Shown here: positions 35,947 to 46,165 of the stretch, in pieces
Numbering within the stretch: the stretch's first letter is position 1
Layout of the letters: the number at the start of each line of letters is the position of its first letter
Assembly: GCF_002234675.1 (NCBI RefSeq)
Contig: NC_019867.2
Location: 6,065,561-6,129,560, forward strand
From: Oryzias latipes
Lineage: Eukaryota; Chordata; Actinopteri; Beloniformes; Adrianichthyidae
DNA: 64,000 nucleotides
Direction: 5' to 3'
Program-made: the position numbers and the translations under genes
The notes under the pieces: model-generated
The model's database searches: none
Told to the model about the DNA's origin: nothing
The model's input: only the letters and a program-made list of their open reading frames with translations

Positions 35947-38900
35947 TGAAGTTTAAAATTGCCATATGAGTATTTCTTTATTCAAACTAATTGTGTAGCC
36001 AAAAATGCTGATGGAAGAAGCTTGTAGTTGTGACGTAGAAGCTACAATCGCCAGGCCACAAGCTTCCCACTCCGCTCCATTCCGATGCATCCACTTGCAA
36101 ACACATAGATCCGTGAACGTCTTGGTTTTTCACTTGTCTGAGCTGCCATCTGGTACAAAGACGTACGGCTGGATAGCTCAGATATTGCTCTCCAATTTTC
36201 TTTGCACTGGTATTGTGAGGTGGGTTTCGAGGGGCTCTAAGCTAATGGGAGAGCACATAAACAGAAGGATGTCAGGAAGCAGGGGCAGGCTTACTCCAAG
36301 CCAACTCAGAAGTAAATTTCTAATGAACTACTGCCGCTCTGCAGAAACTATGTCATAAAAAGAGATACAGCTTTATTGATTTTGGCTAAAAACAGCATAA
36401 TCATAATTAAAAGACCACTGGGAACGCTTTGAAAAAAGATGATCAGAGTGGGACTAAAAGTAAAACCTTTTTGAGGATCTTGGTCATTTACCAAAATAAA
36501 ACAAAAACAAACATTCTGGCAGTTCTTTAAACATATTTTCCATTACTGTAAACAAAGACTTGAGCAAATGGGTATGTTTATGCCTGAAGTCAGTAATGGT
36601 TCCGATTCTTGTGTATAACTTGCCGAAAAATTAAAGTTTGCACATTGTTGCTGGCCTCAGTGCAGATGCCAGATGACCCTTCCATATTCAACAGTCTTGA
36701 ATATTTATTTGAAACCATTTTAACAAATTTGCTTAAAGTAATGTGAACTCTGTGGTTTTCTACATTCTCAACATGAAATATGTTTAGCTGTTGATTAACT
36801 TCTAAGGAATTTTTTTGATTGGACGTTAATTCGTCACTGTTTTTCTTTGGTCGTCTTCAGGCTAATGTCCAACTCATTTCTCGTTTCCTGTTTGTTTTAG
36901 TTTGAGTGTGCAGCCGCCGAGTCAGTTTGTGTTTGCCGCTGGAACTGTTTGGATCTGTAAAGGTTAGTTATATTGGAACCCAACAAACACACCATTGCCA
37001 CATTTTCTGATCAATACGAGGCCAGAAGTTAAACATGTGTGAACAACAGCTGGCATGTTTCTCTTCAAATGCAGAGTATGTGGGAGAGAAAGAGGGAGTG
37101 AACTTTGGCGGGAGGAAGCAGACGTGCAATTATAATGTACAAAGCCCCCAAGGACGGGGAGAGAAGGAGAGATGCTTAATTTTGTAGGAAAGAGTTGATC
37201 GCTTGATTAAACTCATTTCTGAGGAAAAGACAAGTATTTACTTCCTGTCAGATTGAGAACCACCAGGCACCACAACAGAGAAGCTGCCCAGTTTGATGCT
37301 TAGCATTTAAAAAAGAACAAGAACTTACTTTGATTTCCAACTGGCTGTAAGTCAACAGGCTTAGAAAATTATTTTCTCTTTTTTTGTTTTCTTTGGAAGC
37401 TAAACATCAAACTTTTTCTGTTTGAGATTCCTGTTGACACTAACCTTCTGCCCTGTCAGTCTCTGCTCTGAACAGAGGAGTTTCCTGTCGGATAAAAGAC
37501 AGCTTGGACAACCCTCAGGACTTTAGCAGCAGACCTGCATCCTTAAACCAACTTTCCCTGATACGTCTGTTTGTCCTGAACCTTTTACTGGATGGCATCA
37601 ACTGGCATGTCTGACGTTTGATAATTTATCATTTACTTCATGGATGTAGATATCTAGCAGTTAAAAACATTTCAGAGCAAGAAAATTGTGAATCTGAAAA
37701 ATGACCTTTTCTGAGATATTTGACGTTAAAGATTCTGAAAATTATTGTGCGATAACTTCTTTTTACATGCACTCGTTAAAAAAAAAAATGACCATCTCTC
37801 ACAGATTTAGCTGTTCGAGTATATATAGTCGCACATGAAATTTTCTAAAGTATCAGTTAAAAGGGTGATTATCCTAAAGATGGTTAATATTCCTTAAATA
37901 CCCTTTCAGAAAAGTTTTAAATACCACTCCAATTGTCTTTTGAATGATTGTAAATGCATTCCCAGTAGTCTTTTAATTATAATTTGGCTGTTTTGTGCCA
38001 AAATTTTCTAGGACATAGAGCAGCAGTGGTTCATGAGAAATTTACCTCTGAGTTTTGGGCAGGAAGGACTGTTGGCGTGGAGTGAGCCTTACCTCATTTC
38101 CCATCATTCCTTTGTCTACACACTCCCCCACACACCTCCAAACCTAACATTACCGATGCAACAAAAATGGTGAGCAACAGCTATCCAGTTATTTTGATCC
38201 AGATTCCAGCTCAGACGAGGAAAACAAAGGCGTACATGGATCAATTTGTCTACAAGTGGATGCATCGGAATTGAGCAGAGCATGGAGCTTGTGCCAGTGT
38301 AGAACCTACATCACAAGCATTTTCAAACAGTATTTTTGCGACTTCTTCTGATTCCCAAAGATTTGAAAAAACAAAGTTTTGATCTTAATTTTCTTTATAT
38401 TATGTCCTCCCTCGTGATAAAAATGCCATAAGAACATGTTAAAAAAAAATCAAAAACTTAATTTTCATTGGAGTGGGTCTTTAAATTGATTGTTTTGAAA
38501 GTCTAAAGATTATTTTAAACCTTCAATAAGAGTTTATCTGAGTTTTTTTTTTTAGTTTCTTTCATACAAACACCTTTTTAAAGAGCAGATCTGGTGAGTC
38601 TGGTTGCTTTACTTTACTTTGAGTCTGTATTTATTCTTTCAAACACTCCAGAGCTGTGTTCACACATTTACAGCCCCACAGGAGCAATAAAAACTGTCAT
38701 ATAATTAAAACCTAACAACTGTTTCTTATCAAACACTTCATATTCGCTGGACGTTCCTCCTAAATACTTTAATGACACGTCCTCTCCAGAGGCCGATATC
38801 AGTGGAGAGTTGTGCTTCCGTCTGGTTGGGTTCACAGTTTTCCAGAGTTGGAGTCTTTCCTCTGATGTCAACTGTTTGTTCAGCTACAGCTGACATGAGT

Positions 38901-41247
38901 TAATTACAGTGACAGACAGAACACAAACAAACTACTTGATGCGTCGTCCTACTGCTGATTCACAATCAGATCAAGCAAAGAGCAGATGATAAAATATCAG
39001 GGTGCTTTGATGTGACGGATCCAGCCTGTGTTTATACTGTAAAGTGCTGGGGTTGCTCAGGACGTGGGCATGTTTGCCTTTGCAGCATCACTCATTACTC
39101 ACTGTTCCATTCAAAGTCTGAAGGCCACAGTTGAGTTGGTTCAGTCCATACTGACTCACCATATTTCAACTGAATAACTCTACAGGCCTTTTTGGCCCCA
39201 AAGAGGCCACCTGCATGACACCTTCAGGTGGCTGCTTTTGTCAGAACGAGCTGTCAAAGGGGAGCACATGGGGGCTGTGACCTCTGATGAACCATGAGGG
39301 TGTTAGACTCTAACCTATAAGTGGCAGCTGTGTTGGTTCTGTCAACGCCATTTTCAGAAGCTGGGGTCTTAATTCTTTTTTTTTTCCTTTCTTTTTTTGC
39401 ATGCCTCTTCTTATTATCGCACCTAGCAAATGATGCATTAAAATGTTTTTAGTTATAAGTCTCTCTGCTGCAAGATGACTACACTTATTTTACCCAAAAT
39501 CTCTAAAATACCATTTTTTAAATAAATGAAGACTAATAAATTAACACTGTTTTCTTATTTTTTATTTGGGTTTTTGCTTGTATATAACACATTAGTCTAT
39601 ACTTTAGATTACACCCATTTCTGTTCATTTTACCTCGTAACTATTCGTATCATATTTGATACTCACATTTCTGAGACCCCCACCTCATTAACATGATCCA
39701 AACTTTCCTGAAAAGCCAAAATATAATCACTGATACGTTCTATATCTCATTTAAAAAAAGGATATTGCAAATAGTTTTATGGACTTCATCACATGGTTTA
39801 AAAAACATTTTAATTTCCCTAAAAAAGTAAAAGATTTTGTCAGTTCTTTAATACAGTGGGCTTTAAAGGATTAAACCTCACAGTTGGGACATAGTAATAC
39901 CAAAAGATGTCTCTAATACATTTTTAATAAATTTCAATTTTTACTACACCTTCAAAGGCTTTTCTTATTAATGTGCGAATTAACCCCTGTTGATGCAAAT
40001 ATGCATCAAACCTCTTTCAAACCAAACTTACCGGTATCTTAACTTAGCATCTGCATAAAACAAAACACAGGTGATTACTTTTTTTCATTATTATTAGAAA
40101 TCAATTCAGGCATCAAGGGTTTAAAAACATCACCAAAACATTATGGATCCTTGTAAATATCTGCAAACATGATTTTGTTTTTAAAGTTGATCACCAAATT
40201 TTCCACAAACTTTATGCTAAACATGGATGTAAAAATTTTGTGGCTATTTTTTAAGAGCAGGACTTAAGCCTGGAGGAGGTAGTCTGTTTACATGACAGCA
40301 CAGAGACAGGACTCCAACAAATGTTGGCTATAAATGTGCTAAATAGAGGTGTTACTGCACTTTAAGAGCTCGTTGGCCCTGTGGGGGCTTGTTCTTCTGC
40401 ACTTAAGACTTCTTAGACTGAAGGTGCCTTCTCACTGATTATCACTGTGAGATGCCTCATAGAAACAGTCTCAATCGTATGGAGAGAAATTAGACTCAGC
40501 TCAGTGCTTTTCTGTAACACGGCAAGCTCTACCTTAACTTTTACCATTTTTGGCCCTCTTTTGTCGAGAACCCTGTTCCCTTATTTGTCCATATGGAGCA
40601 GCATGACACAGCAAAGAGTTTCCAAAACTCTCTTTTCCATTCTCTCACAGTTTAGCTCCCTTGTGGTGTCCAACAATGGCCAGGCTGTGTAATTTCAAGC
40701 TATGATGTGAAAGCCAAGGGTCAACATTGCACATTTCTGAACACAACTTATTTTAAAGGACTGGCAGCAACAACAAGAGATGCTTCTGTAAGTTACTGGG
40801 AAAGCCACCTATTGGTTCCCAAAACCAAAAACCAAACAACTACAGATAAGTGCAGTATGTCCCACTTTGTCACATCAGCGCCAACCAGCCCTGGCCTGGA
40901 GAAGTCATCCAGCTAAACAAAACTGGAGTTTCTCCAAACTCAAACTGGAAACGTTCATGTGTAATGTCAAACAGGCCAATTGGTTGAACATCCTCACCAG
41001 ATATTTGGCACACGCCCCGGTAGTCCTCGCAGCAGTCGCCGGTCTTCTGACAGTAGGTGTCACAGTAGCACACGGTTTTCCTCCTGCTAGACTCATAACA
41101 GTCGTTGTTTCGGCCGCTGCAGCAATTTGGGCTCATCCTCTCCCTGCAGCCCGCCTCCGCCACTGGGAAAAACTCAGCGCAGAAAAACGCCAAATATCCA
41201 CACACCACGAAACCAAAGTGCACAGAGCTCCATCCACGCGTTTCCAT
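25334..41247 (-). CDS. sbspon: Somatomedin B and thrombospondin type-1 domain protein (SBSPON-like), complete, five coding exons
   Basis: Secreted extracellular-matrix protein (RPE-spondin family), function poorly known. Exons on the minus strand: 41247-40998, 31460-31275, 30860-30770, 26442-26284, 25439-25334; phases fit, total 263 codons (human SBSPON 264). Residues 1 to about 32 form a signal peptide. The somatomedin B domain follows, Cys-rich, with NCCSGRNNDC and CYCDTYCQKTGDCCEDY. Exon 2 is the thrombospondin type 1 repeat (GSWGAWSLCTSKCG, then PRNGGAPCPDLRQRRGC). The C-terminal Cys-rich module (YCVYLRVKQ to CQGSWVRESSSEHCRC) matches SBSPON. The symbol is given at family level; a teleost paralogue is possible. 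Intron 1 is 9.5 kb. Converges with snap29 and lies head-to-tail downstream of slc25a1. Confidence 0.93.
26284..26442 (-). CDS. sbspon: sbspon-like coding exon 4
   Basis: Reads YCVYLRVKQASSACKLKLWS, then CAECQSDAMSKSDRCEGDGL, ending KNI. Acceptor GCTGCAG, donor GTGAAA. Confidence 0.92.
26728..26885. repeat. Degenerate tandem array with GGGCAAAATTAGTATTT core
   Basis: About six imperfect units of roughly 25-35 bp alternating CAAAATTAGTATTT and CACACAAATTAGTATTTTG-like forms. Lies directly before a TA-rich tract. Confidence 0.7.
26905..26965. repeat. (TA)n-rich tract
   Basis: Imperfect TATA/CATATA repeat, followed by a T run. Confidence 0.85.
28434..29540. mobile_element. 1107-bp foldback DNA element with long inverted ends and 6-bp target duplication
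   Basis: The ends are TACGACGGAGTATTAGGGCC and its exact reverse complement. Both ends continue into matching arms of about 150 bp built from A/T runs and tandem copies of a TCGTAAATTTAGGAG-like motif. GTTTAG flanks both sides (28428-28433 and 29541-29546), a 6-bp target duplication. The central 0.8 kb holds splice-like sites (CAG/GTGAGC at about 28679-28685, TTTGCAG at about 28777-28782) and a 94-codon open frame at 28730-29014 that I do not recognise. No transposase is seen, so it is non-autonomous. It lies in sbspon-like intron 3. Confidence 0.85.
29925..30600 (-). mobile_element. Rex3/RTE-like LINE 3' end with GATG tail, degraded
   Basis: On the minus strand it encodes, with frame breaks, QVEEFKYLGVLFMNEARSER and EIDKWIGAASALIWSLYRSV, then QAAEISFLRRVAGRPRDRVR and LLHIERSQLR-like text, the C-terminus of a common fish reverse transcriptase. 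It ends in a (GATG)n tail at 29925-29956, as Rex3/RTE elements do. The 5' end is truncated. Same orientation as the host gene, in intron 3. Confidence 0.8.
30770..30860 (-). CDS. sbspon: sbspon-like coding exon 3
   Basis: Reads EVAKILPDSFKRNFKDPWRR then PHMMIKEEKA. Short linker exon; acceptor ACCAG, donor GTAAGC. Too short to stand out as an open frame, but it restores frame exactly. Confidence 0.92.
31275..31460 (-). CDS. sbspon: sbspon-like coding exon 2 (thrombospondin type 1)
   Basis: Reads VAIDCVVGSWGAWSLCTSKC, then NGGAPCPDLRQRRGC, ending VCSAAK. Acceptor TCTCCCAG, donor GTAAAT. Confidence 0.95.
31738..32215 (+). mobile_element. RTE-type LINE C-terminal fragment, degraded
   Basis: Contains AELEAAELKMLRMTRMDRIR, NEYIRGTAHVRGF, a stop, then DKVREARLRWLGHVQRGDSE, text typical of a fish RTE-type reverse transcriptase C-terminus. 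The upstream phrase AAGCCCGGATAAATACAGAG belongs to the same class of retroposons. No intact frame. Confidence 0.7.
32560..32765 (+). mobile_element. 206-bp TTAA MITE, copy A
   Basis: Ends CCCTTGTGCCATCTTAG and, at the other side, GATAGCACAAGGG, flanked by TTAA at 32556-32559 and 32766-32769. It matches copy B at 48106-48308 in reverse along its whole length. TTAA duplication and CCCTTG termini suggest piggyBac-type mobilisation; this is inference. Confidence 0.85.
32766..33290 (+). mobile_element. TTAA MITE family copy 2
   Basis: Begins TTAAAGATGCACCATCTTTT and ends GGGGGTCTTTAA. Starts at the very TTAA that closes the 206-bp MITE before it. Confidence 0.8.
33291..35793. other. Intronic stretch without recognised features
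   Basis: Part of sbspon-like intron 1. A short GC-rich patch lies at about 34105-34190. Nothing else supported. Confidence 0.5.
35794..36458 (-). mobile_element. TTAA MITE family copy 3, inverted, with GA microsatellite
   Basis: Reverse orientation: opens TTAAGGACCCACTCCATTGA and closes GATCAGAGTGGGACTAAAA. It carries the decayed internal frame on the minus strand and a long GA tract near its 3' end. Confidence 0.82.
35886..35943. repeat. (GA)n microsatellite, about 29 units
   Basis: Uninterrupted GA run preceded by TATATATATA, inside MITE copy 3. Confidence 0.95.
37917..38484 (+). mobile_element. TTAA MITE family copy 4
   Basis: Opens TTAAATACCACTCCAATTG and closes GGAGTGGGTCTTTAA, giving clear inverted termini. 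The internal phrase ACAGCTATCCAGTTATTTTG matches the other copies. Confidence 0.85.
40998..41247 (-). CDS. sbspon: sbspon-like coding exon 1 (signal peptide, somatomedin B)
   Basis: Starts METRGWSSVHFGFVVCGYLA. The predicted cleavage follows AEA. The Cys-rich domain ends RGVCQIS; donor GTGAGG. Confidence 0.94.
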
Positions 41248-43081
41248 GTTGAAGTTTCTCTGGAACCACTTGCTGCACGCGCTGTGAGGTTTAGCTCGAC
41301 AAAGACAAAAAAAACTTATGTCAAGGTAAGTGTGACACTTTCGTTTTAAAATTCAAGTGCACCATCGCTGTGGAACTCCTGCTGACGCACACGACTGATG
41401 CGTAAAGTGGAGTCCCTTACGCAACAGCTCCATTTGTCTGTGGGACGCCGCCCCTTCACAGCTACAGCTGCTTGAGCCATTCAAAACTAGCCTCTCTTTT
41501 CTAAGGAAACCAGCGTTACTTTTGATTTTATCAAAATACGCAAAGAACACGTGGACAGGTGATAAATCAGATCAATTGAAGTCCCAATCACTAATAAATT
41601 CAGCACCGCGGACAGCGGCTCACAGTCCGATTTTGAGACGACTTTAAAGAAGAAAATACAATTTTGTCTAAGTGACAGGATTGTTAAGTTGTTGTAAAAA
41701 AATAAGGAGCAATTCCACTGAAATAATATATGAAAAAATATCATATTTTGTCGTTTGGGTGAGTTTTTCCTTTCCGAGAAGGAGGGTATAAGGGGCAGGG
41801 ATTCCCTAGCTCAGTCTGTTTAGTTTACTTTAGTTTAGTTTAGTTTAGCCATTACCAATTTAATTCTATGACTTCATTCTTTATGATTTCATGTTTTATG
41901 TAGTTACCGGTATGACGCCAATTGAGACGACTATGGCTGTAATATTGGGGCTATATAAATAAAATAGAATTAAAATTGAAACTTCCATTAAGGCAAAAAA
42001 ATTTTTTAAATAACTTATCTCAAATTTTATGGCACACATTTCTACAAAAAAAATATCTGAAAAAAATCGGAACTGTATTTCTTCCACCAAAACTTTATTT
42101 AAACACAATAGATAACATGTTTTTAACTTTGAACAGCTTTTAGAGAAAGTAGACAACAAATTAAAATGCTTGAATTTGGCAAAAACGCAGCAGATGAAAC
42201 ATCAGATTTTTCCGTTTTTTAGCCACATTTTTGGAATATAAAGCAAGGAAAAGATTTTTCTTTCAACAGTGAACGCGTACCTGTGTGGTTTTCTTTCTAA
42301 TAATCATCTGGTGTTCTACTTTCAGCTAGGATAAGAGAAGGACGAGGTGATGATGTCCAGCTGAAGGAAGTTGGTGATCGCTTTGATATTCTTCATAAAG
42401 CCCCTTTGTACAAATATGAAGAAGGACTGGGCATCTGTCATCAACAAGAAATGTGCGTGCGTGTGCGCGTGTCATCTTTGGAGGAGAGGAGAGCCTCTCT
42501 GCTGTTTGACCCACGTCTCCCTCTAGTGTACGAGACCCGCATTGCGTCCGGTACAGTCCGTGACTTCATTTAGTCAAAACACATCACACTATTTGGTCAC
42601 TCGAAGACACTGAGGGTGAATGTTTTTTGCTTTTCCAACATTAGATTAGTAAAAACGTTCTATTGAGAAAATGTTCTGAATTGATCACAACAACCTCACA
42701 GAGCAGAAGCGCACAAACTTGTTCTTGCAAAAAAAAATAAAAAATAATTGAGTGTGAAAAAGTTATGTCTTATAAGCAAAGTACATGACTGTTGTTCAAA
42801 ATGAAGCTTACATGATCCTTATGTACTTTGATAAAACGAGAGCACAGTGTGCACAGCCGGTAATGAAACCACTGTCACTACTTCAGAGAGCTTTAAACAT
42901 TAGAATGAAGGAAAATGAACAGTCAAAACAGCATTGTCAAACACCCTGGAAGCAATGCCAAGTATCCTCACAGCATTTAAAGTTTTGGAGTTTCACCAGC
43001 CATGTGTGAGAATCACGCCAGCTCATGTTTCTCTCCAATGGCTACATGTTCATTTTAGAGTCAATTTGTTTTTAAAGATTA
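41248..43081. other. Upstream of sbspon-like; promoter region and gap
   Basis: The first 250 bases upstream of 41247 should hold the sbspon-like promoter and 5' UTR, but no clear motif was picked out. A short TTTAG tandem lies at 41818-41850, and a retroposon tail at 41926-41975. No gene recognised. Confidence 0.5.
41926..41975 (+). repeat. Retroposon tail (GGGGCTATATAAATAAAATA)
   Basis: Fish L2-like retroposon end phrase; similar ends at 43436-43470 and 61500-61560. Confidence 0.5.
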
Positions 43082-43475
43082 GAGTGGTCTCACCCCACCT
43101 CATCTTGCTGAGCATCTCTTTCCCTACACTCCAGCCTGGCGTCTCAGGTCAGCTGATCAGCTTCTTCTTGAGGTACCCAGGTCTGACAGGAAGTGCAGGG
43201 GTGAACGAGCTTTTTAAAGCATCTTCACGGTCAGTTTTAAAACTCGACTTAAGACTCATTTTTATAGCTTAGCATTTGGTTAAACATGTAATTTTACATT
43301 TTTATTGTTTTTTTTTTACCTTCAAGTTTTTATTATTTTTTAATGTCTATATTCACTTATTTATTAAACTTGTTTTTAACAGGTTTTTATTATGTTTAGT
43401 TTTAATGCACAGCACATAGTTTCAATTTTTTGTTGTGTTAAAGCGCTTTTATAGATAAGATGATGATGATTTTCA
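43082..43475 (+). mobile_element. L2/Rex1-like LINE 3' end, degraded
   Basis: Translates to LLSISFPTLQPGVSGQLISF, then RSVLKLDLRLIFIA, the C-terminal RT text of a CR1/L2/jockey-group fish LINE with internal deletion. The tail reads AAAGCGCTTTTATAGATAAG then GATGATGAT. Confidence 0.65.
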
Positions 43476-43654
43476 ATATTAAAACATGTGTTCAGTGACC
43501 TGAGAAGAAGCATGTCACACGCAAAAAGGTTTAATTTAATTTAATTTAATTTTCTTTTGAGAAGGACCTGACCACAAAATGCAAGACAAAATGCAATGAC
43601 AGATTGCTGAGGAGGATTTTACTCACCTTGGAGGTTTAAACTGCAGCTCTATTA

Positions 43655-44035
43655 ACCCTAGATTGGAGCAGAAGTGCTGCAGTGAGAAGTCTGTAGTTGA
43701 AATCCTGGCTGGTTTCTCTTACGTGTGGAGTTTGCATGTTCCCCTCATGCGTGTGTGGGTTTTCTCTGGTTTCCTCCCACGGTCCAAAAACATGCTTCAT
43801 AGGTTGATTGGTGCCTCTAAATTGCCCCTAGGTATGCATGTCAGTGTGTGACCTTGCAACAGACTGGTGACCTGTTCAGAGTGTTCCCCGCCTTCGTCCA
43901 GCAGTAGCTCGATTGGACCTTGTGACTCTGAGAAGGATTCAGCGGGTTTTGAGATGGATGGATGGATGGATGGATGGATGGATGGATGGATGGATGGATG
44001 GATGGATGGATGGATGGATGGATGGCGTAGAAGGC
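43655..44035 (+). mobile_element. Retroposon 3' end with (GATG)n tail
   Basis: Contains GAGTTTGCATGTTCCCCTCA, TCCTCCCACGGTCCAAAAAC, TTGGTGCCTCTAAATTGCCC and AACAGACTGGTGACCTGTTC, phrases of a very common fish repeat ending in GATG. The tail at 43953-44035 is a long GATG microsatellite. Confidence 0.75.
43953..44035. repeat. (GATG)n microsatellite
   Basis: About 20 units; the short open frames over it on both strands are artefacts of the repeat. Confidence 0.95.
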
Positions 44036-46050
44036 TGGGTCTTCTCAGAGCAGAGTGAAAGGCCATTACAAATGAAAGGATTTCTTAATCTTTGCCAATA
44101 CTAATATTGACTCAGAAATTGGGGGGCAAGTAAGGGGGCAGCTCCCCCCGTGGCGTCATCCCTGTCATGATTTGTTTTGATCCAAGTGATTCTCCTTTTT
44201 TTTTTTTTATTTGCACTGAAGTTTCAGTTTTTAGAGTTTAAATACATATGGAATGAAAAGTGGCCCCTTCAGCTAAAGTCCTCTGGATCTAACGTCCACC
44301 TGCATTTTCAGATGTTTTTGTCTCCTGGTTCAGTTTTTCTCCAAACTCTTATTGTTTCTACGGTTTTCTTCAGATCTGAGCATTCCTCACTGAGAGCTCA
44401 TGACTGTCCTGTGTTTGAAGAACGAAAGCTTAGTCAGCCAATATGACTTTTAGCCAAAACTGGGACAATGAACCCTGTTGTGGTCTGCTCTCCCCAGCCG
44501 GCTTGGTTTGTCCTTGAAACTATTAGTTGCAACCAAGAGGCCAAAACACAAGACAAGGGAGCGAGGAAGGATCAAACAACAACCTATCTGTGCACTTTCA
44601 AGGTTTCAAACACTACGTTTAATGACTTTTTAATTCTCCTTTCAACACAAGACTTCCCACAGTTTTCAGACAGAAAGAGGACGTCGCATTATAGCTGCAC
44701 AACTGTTGTTGTTGAGAGCCACAAAGCCTAAGCACACCCCCACACAAACACAACCCAGAATGGACACATATTTACTTCTGGGTGTTGGCAGTAGAGCAGC
44801 ATTTGTTTGATTACACAGAAAAATGACCAAAATGCAAGGGGGGAAAAAAAACAAAGAATTACTGTTTTCTACCAAGAGTGACAGCAAAGTGAACAAAAAA
44901 AACTCTCATTTGTGAACAAACACCAAAGACAAAAAGGCACATTCGTTAAAAGAGTGACCTGCATGGATCATGGCACTAAAAGTTGCAGCAACACAAAGTG
45001 ATTCCCAAATGTTCTCCTCCCCATCTCAAGTTCTACATCACGTCTAGAACATGTGATTAACATCAATAAAGGGGTGAATTTAAAAAAACAACAACAATCA
45101 CAAATGTGAAAGAAATGACATTTCACCATCAAACCTCCTGATGGAGACAAAACCTGCAGCAAATAGGATCAGTGCTAAAAATCAAAAGAAAAACAGGTTG
45201 AATTTCATAAATCAGTTCTGGTGAAAAATTTATATTTTTTTCTATATAACTCCGTGTGACTGAGGCCTTTTTTTCAACAGTTATTCAAGTTCACATGTTA
45301 CATACACTTTTGCCACAGACTGACATTTAAAGTCTCCTCTACATCAAACATTCAATCTGAATAAATACATGTTTAATACAATGTTTTTTAAACAATAAAT
45401 CCTTTATTTTCTTTGCTGTTTTTAAAATAATTGACTCTCATTTTTCAATTCTGACTAAACTTTCATTTTATAACATGTTTGGCATTTACCACAAAGCTAA
45501 AACAAATTGATAATAAGAATTAACAATCAACGCTTTATTAAAACACTTAGTATGATATAAAACTAATATCTTTTGAAGGCATTGCTGCGGTTCGTGTGGA
45601 TGTAAACTACAACCAGCTGCGGTCTGCTTTCTCTGGATTGAAACCAAGGTTTTGCAGAAGAGCAGACAGAGAGCGGACTGGAGAAAGTTCAGACTAACAC
45701 CTGCTGTCTTACAGTAAACATCGGAGAAACAGCTGTGAACATGTGGAAGGAGCATTCTGGGAAATTACATCCAGAAAACTCACAGAGGAGGAGAAAACCT
45801 GAAAATGTGCATTTTTTGGCTCTGGCAGAGTTAAATAGATGTATTTAGAAACGTGAGATTTTCTTTTTTAAAACATGAAAGCTACTTTGAAACCTTTAAA
45901 AAGAGAAAAACCATTAAGGGGAGTACCTTTTTCCATCTAACCCTGATCTAGCTCTCAGTTTCTGCAGCTGGCTTTAGCTTTAGAAACAAAAAAGTTTTCT
46001 AAACTTGGATCCACAAGGGAAGCTCTCTTCTACTGCCACGCTTTAGCAGC
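44036..46050. other. slc25a1 3' UTR and gap
   Basis: No gene recognised. Candidate minus-strand polyadenylation signals (TTTATT on the plus strand) at 45534-45539 and 45403-45408 would give slc25a1 a 3' UTR of about 0.5-0.65 kb. Confidence 0.5.
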
Positions 46051-46165
46051 TCACTCTGTTTTCCAAACCTTATTCAGGCCCTTCACCACTTCCTCGTAGA
46101 TGATGAAGACTATGGCCACATCCAGACACACACGGCCCAGCCGCGGGACTGTCCCTTTGTAGAAA
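46051..46165 (-). CDS. slc25a1: slc25a1 terminal coding exon 9
   Basis: Reads [20 protein letters not shown] then [17 protein letters not shown], with TGA at 46053-46051. Confidence 0.96.

Larger units (their letters stand above)
31461..40997 (-). other. sbspon: sbspon-like intron 1 (9.5 kb)
   Basis: Holds an RTE-type LINE fragment (31738-32215), a 206-bp TTAA MITE (32560-32765), three copies of the larger TTAA family (32766, 35794, 37917) and a GA microsatellite (35886-35943). Stretches 33291-35793, 36459-37916 and 38485-40997 show no gene or defined repeat; the open frames there lack resemblance to known families. Confidence 0.6.

Noticed and set aside
36005..36358. 117-codon open frame
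   Set aside because: Lies inside inverted MITE copy 3 and has no conserved counterpart in the other copies in that strand sense.
40867..41349. 160-codon open frame on the plus strand
   Set aside because: Antisense to the sbspon-like somatomedin B exon; no family resemblance.
43797..44104. Frames of repeating SIHP or DGWM residues
   Set aside because: Pure translation of the GATG microsatellite.
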